Of a stretch of DNA of 64,000 bases, positions 61,529 through 64,000 are shown in pieces. Below the pieces are notes generated by a model, which was not told the DNA's origin, did no database searches, and saw nothing but the letters and a program-made list of their open reading frames with translations. The first letter of the stretch is position 1; the number at the start of each line of letters is the position of its first letter. The position numbers and the translations under genes were made by a program. This DNA comes from JAPPHA01 sp964291635 (lineage in GTDB: Bacteria > Pseudomonadota > Alphaproteobacteria > Rhodobacterales > Rhodobacteraceae). The stretch lies in the NCBI GenBank assembly GCA_964291635.2, contig OZ219905.1, positions 496,001 through 560,000 of the forward strand, written 5' to 3'.

Positions 61529-62572
61529 CTAAAGGCCCAAAAACACCGCGACGCGGGACACGATGCGCTTGTGCAACGCCGCGCGGTCCGTGCCCGGAGG
61601 GTCGTCGCAGAGCGAATCGTCGCCTTCGGCGGCCAGGATCGCCGGACCCCTCGGTTTGCAGGGAAGGAGGGCTGAGAAATGCGACGCAGGGGCCAAGATC
61701 TCGATCTCGGCGGCGGGAAGTTGGTCTGCGAACCCGCTCCCCGTCGCGCTGAAATCCGTCGCCGGCAACCTGGATTCCGTACTGCCGAGCCCGATCAGCA
61801 ACACTCTTTCCACCAGGTCGCGCGCATGAATCCTTCCGAGACCGTAGGTCAGTGCAGGGTCGATGGCTGCTACGGCGCGAATTCGGTCGTCCTTGCGGCT
61901 GGCATTCCATTCCCCGGGCAAGTAGGCAGCAAGGTCGGCCCCGCGCCAGGTCAAGTCGGCCCCGCGCCAGGTCAAGTCGACGCAGTGCCAGAGCGAGGGA
62001 GACGCGGTCTCGCAATGAGCGGCATAGCCCTGGAGGTCAGCGCGCAGGCCGCCGAGGGCAAGCGCTGTCCAGCCGCCGGCGGAGAACCCCACCGCGTAGA
62101 TCCGGGAGAAATCCGCTTGTGCCGCCAGTTCCGGCTGGGCAGCAGTCCAATCGAGTGCGGCCCGGAGATCCTGCGTCCGAGTCCAGTGCTTGAGGCCTTC
62201 ATGGAGGTTAAAGTCCCGCGTCGTGCTGTTCGGGTGGTTGACCGAAATGACGAGTGCGCCCGCCTCGGCGAGGCCAGCAGTCAGCCAACTGAGCGTACCG
62301 ACATTGCCGCCAAGGCCGTGGCTCGCGAGAATCACCGGGAACGGACCCTCGGCCATCCGGGCGTCGTCGAGAACCGGAGTGCCGAAAAAGACGCCGTTTT
62401 CGCCGTAGGAAATCGCCTCACCACCGCCGCCGGCGGGATACCAGAGCACGCCCGACATCATGCTGCCATGATGCTCCGCGGGGATGCTCACGCTCCGAAT
62501 TCCCGCGACAGGTTCCGCCGCGGCGGCATGGAGGGCCAGAAGCAGGAAAGCGGCTGCCAACAGTCGTTTCAT
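61529..62572 (-). CDS. Exported alpha/beta hydrolase
   Basis: A 347-residue serine hydrolase with a signal peptide (1-19). The oxyanion-hole motif ASHGLGG (83-89) and the nucleophile elbow GFSAGG with Ser164 are clear, in the style of dienelactone or PAF-acetylhydrolase families. His298 in ASHFSALLP may be the catalytic His. An in-frame 21-base tandem repeat encodes DLTWRGA twice (199-212) and probably extends a surface loop. The substrate is unknown. It is divergent from a truncated AraC-type gene, which may have regulated it. Confidence 0.85.
   Translation of the reverse strand: MKRLLAAAFLLLALHAAAAEPVAGIRSVSIPAEHHGSMMSGVLWYPAGGGGEAISYGENGVFFGTPVLDDARMAEGPFPVILASHGLGGNVGTLSWLTAGLAEAGALVISVNHPNSTTRDFNLHEGLKHWTRTQDLRAALDWTAAQPELAAQADFSRIYAVGFSAGGWTALALGGLRADLQGYAAHCETASPSLWHCVDLTWRGADLTWRGADLAAYLPGEWNASRKDDRIRAVAAIDPALTYGLGRIHARDLVERVLLIGLGSTESRLPATDFSATGSGFADQLPAAEIEILAPASHFSALLPCKPRGPAILAAEGDDSLCDDPPGTDRAALHKRIVSRVAVFLGL
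61935..61976. repeat. 21-bp in-frame tandem repeat in the hydrolase gene
   Basis: Two perfect copies of a 21-base unit beginning TCGGCCCCGCGCC encode the duplicated heptapeptide. Such repeats change number by slippage, so the length may vary between strains. Confidence 0.9.
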
Positions 62573-62688
62573 CGTTTGTCTCCCGTGTTGATTGGATTGA
62601 GAGGGATTATGGAAGCCGGAAAAGGCAGGCGCGCCCTCGAACCGGTTTCAGGTCGTCCGAAATCCGGTTTTGGGCCATAAAGGGCGCC

Positions 62689-62844
62689 ATGATTCCGAGC
62701 CTGCCCCTGCCACTCATTTCCGCCCTCGTCCTGGTTTTCCTGCTTGCCGTGCTCCTGCTGCGCCGCGACCGGCTCCGCCCGTTCACCGCCCTGGTCGGGC
62801 TTTGCGCCCTGCAATCGGCCGTGATCGCGTTCGCGCAACATTAG
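62689..62844 (+). pseudogene. AraC-type regulator with membrane N-terminus, cut by the TnpB element
   Basis: An ATG after AGGG opens a frame encoding MIPSLPLPLISALVLVFL, then a helix with LLRRDRLRPF and ALVGLCALQSAVIAFAQH, matching the N-terminal membrane segment of a group of AraC-family regulators. After 51 codons the frame runs into the first base of a TnpB element terminal repeat and stops (TAG). The remainder of the gene must lie to the right of the element. It is divergent from the hydrolase gene, the usual place for its regulator. Confidence 0.65.
62836..62843 (+). repeat. Predicted 8-bp target duplication of TnpB element copy 2, left side
   Basis: CAACATTA directly precedes the left terminal repeat. 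By analogy with copy 1, the same octamer should follow the right end beyond the window. It cannot be checked here. Confidence 0.4.
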
Positions 62845-62907
62845 GGGCTTATATAGATGGGTTGACAGTGCGATTACGCTGCCAGTTTCCGATCGATTTC
62901 ACTGGTC
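62844..62907 (+). repeat. Left terminal repeat of TnpB element copy 2
   Basis: It begins GGGGCTTATATAGAT and includes the inner block GCTGCCAGTTTCCGATCG at 62878-62895, which continues to 62907. The outer block has diverged more from copy 1 than the inner one. The conserved positions are the terminal GGGG, TTATAT, GAT and TTGAC. The start-to-start spacing to the inner block is 34, close to the right end of copy 1. Confidence 0.8.
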
Positions 62908-62982
62908 GCAGGGATTGGGAACATCTGATTCGGACCCTGGATGATTCCTTGACAAATCAGGCAATTCGTGCGATGCGCGTGT

Positions 62983-63008
62983 GACGGGAAGGTGCTGATT
63001 TTCCCGTC
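62983..63008 (+). promoter_or_regulatory. Conserved hairpin in the tnpB leader, copy 2
   Basis: GACGGGAA and TTCCCGTC form a perfect 8-bp stem with a 10-base loop, at the same distance from tnpB as in copy 1 (33 bases). The copy 1 variant keeps pairing through G-U. Confidence 0.5.
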
Positions 63009-63041
63009 ACCAAACGAACCTTGTGCCGAAGGCCCGATCGC

Positions 63042-64000
63042 ATGAGCGAAACTTCCACATACCGCAACATCATCTACCGGCTTCTGCCAGGCTCCAGGGC
63101 AAACGCACGGCGCCTGGCCGGACAGGCGGGCGCCTGCCGCTTCGTCTGGAACACGATACTGGGGCAGCACAATGACGCCCGTGAGGAGGCGAAGGCCAAC
63201 GGGGAGAAACCTCCGTCGGTTTCGTTCTTCTCGCTCGGCAAGGAGTTCACCGGCCTCCGCAACGAAATCCCGTGGCTTTGCGAATACTCCTTCAGCATCA
63301 CCCGGTACGTGCTCAAGTACCAGGCCGATGCGTGGAAGGCGTTCTTCAGGGGCGATGCAGGACATCCACGCTTCAAGTCCCGCCACGGGTCGACGCCGTC
63401 CTTCACCATTCCCCAGGCCGTCACCATCAGGGACGACATGATCAGCATTCCGAGGGTTGGTCCCATGCGCATCCGGCGGAAGGGCGGGAACCCGTATCCC
63501 GAGGGCAAGCCGGTGAAAGCCGTGATCAGGAAGATCGCCGGCAAGTGGTATGTCACCGTCTGCTACGAGGTCGAGGCTGAGGAACGTCCCGACACCGGGG
63601 TCTCGGCGGGCGTGGACATGAACGTCCGGCAGGTGGCGGTGGTGGACACGACCGGAGAGGCGGAGATCATCCCCGCGCCCGACACGGGCCGGCTTGATGC
63701 GAAGATCGGGCGCAACCAGCGCAGGCTTGCCCGCCAGCGCAAGGGGTCACGGCGGCGCATGAGAACCAGGCTCAGGCTGCAGAGGCTCCAGCGAAAGCGG
63801 GCCAACAGGCGCAGGAACTGGCAGCACCAGGTCAGCCGCCGGATCGCGAACCGGGCGGGCACGGTGATTGTCGAGAAGCTCAACACCCGGGGCATGACCC
63901 GATCGGCCAAGGGCACGCTCGAGAACCCCGGCACGAAGGTGAAGGCCAAGTCCGGTCTCAACCGGGAGATACTCAACACCGGCTGGCACTCCGTGAAGGA
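63042..64000 (+). CDS. tnpB: TnpB RNA-guided nuclease, copy 2 (3' end beyond window)
   Basis: ATG 63042 opens 319 visible codons aligned without gaps to copy 1. About 17 residues differ (for example H47R, A81E, A85S, D93Y, L188S), so identity is about 95%. RuvC residues Asp192 and Glu278 are conserved; the third Asp and the zinc ribbon lie beyond the end. Most substitutions are conservative and there is no frameshift, which suggests retained function. GTG in copy 1 corresponds to ATG here. Confidence 0.92.
   Translation, partial: MSETSTYRNIIYRLLPGSRANARRLAGQAGACRFVWNTILGQHNDAREEAKANGEKPPSVSFFSLGKEFTGLRNEIPWLCEYSFSITRYVLKYQADAWKAFFRGDAGHPRFKSRHGSTPSFTIPQAVTIRDDMISIPRVGPMRIRRKGGNPYPEGKPVKAVIRKIAGKWYVTVCYEVEAEERPDTGVSAGVDMNVRQVAVVDTTGEAEIIPAPDTGRLDAKIGRNQRRLARQRKGSRRRMRTRLRLQRLQRKRANRRRNWQHQVSRRIANRAGTVIVEKLNTRGMTRSAKGTLENPGTKVKAKSGLNREILNTGWHSVK

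Larger units (their letters stand above)
62844..64000 (+). mobile_element. TnpB-only element with terminal inverted repeats, copy 2 (incomplete)
   Basis: The left 1,157 bases of an element closely related to copy 1 and in the same orientation. The terminal repeat, leader hairpin and tnpB follow in the same order. It lies inside the AraC-type gene and runs off the window. The two copies bound 50.5 kb of DNA as direct repeats. Confidence 0.85.

Overview
The window reads as chromosomal DNA of an alphaproteobacterium, most likely Rhodobacterales-like. The main reasons are a Shemin-pathway 5-aminolevulinate synthase, a TrcR/DUF1013 regulator, a tiny aa3-type cytochrome oxidase subunit IV, a COQ9 gene divergent from rpsU, and the gene order uvrC-pgsA-moaD-moaE. 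Genes are dense, on both strands, and often joined by ATGA-type overlaps. No tRNA, rRNA or CRISPR array was seen.

Layout. At 0-9.5 kb: the end of rplS, rpmE, a D,D-carboxypeptidase, clpS, rsmC, then heme genes hemC, hemE, hemF and hemA, and trcR. At 9.8-13.6 kb is an accessory patch: a decayed IS630-type element, a 1,443-bp TnpB element bounded by inverted repeats and an 8-bp direct repeat, and a HEPN/MNT toxin-antitoxin pair. At 13.9-17.3 kb: qor-like, branched-chain aminotransferase-like, coq9, and divergent rpsU. At 17.7-25.2 kb is a catabolic island: a Liv-type ABC importer, a hydantoin/Asp/Glu-type racemase and a ketopantoate-reductase-like protein, with a divergent GntR regulator and tandem palindromic operators. 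At 25.2-29.2 kb is a decay zone: cytochrome oxidase subunit IV, a ruined AbiE system, and a metallo-beta-lactamase-fold gene broken by an exact 46-bp tandem duplication.

At 29-46 kb: a DmdC-like acyl-CoA dehydrogenase, a TsaC/Sua5 protein, YqgE, a dual-specificity phosphatase, a ferric-iron-type ABC transporter, a DsbD-domain protein, an RND pump with its adaptor, moaB and a uracil-DNA glycosylase. At 46.7-60.9 kb is housekeeping DNA: pyrB with a catalytically dead dihydroorotase partner, plsY, gshA, rsmE, ubiA, an OmpA-like envelope protein, moaE, moaD, pgsA, uvrC, a pteridine-reductase-like SDR and a zinc-ribbon microprotein. At 61.5-64 kb an alpha/beta hydrolase is divergent from an AraC-type regulator that is cut after 51 codons by a second copy of the TnpB element, which runs off the window.

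The most unusual item is the TnpB element. TnpB nucleases normally travel with HUH or serine transposases on elements without terminal inverted repeats or target duplications. Here three ends seen in two copies share a composite terminal inverted repeat of about 60 bp, and the complete copy is flanked by an 8-bp direct repeat. That is the signature of DDE-type transposition, yet the element encodes only TnpB. The two TnpB proteins differ at about 17 of 319 comparable residues and both frames are open, so these are separate, apparently maintained lineages.
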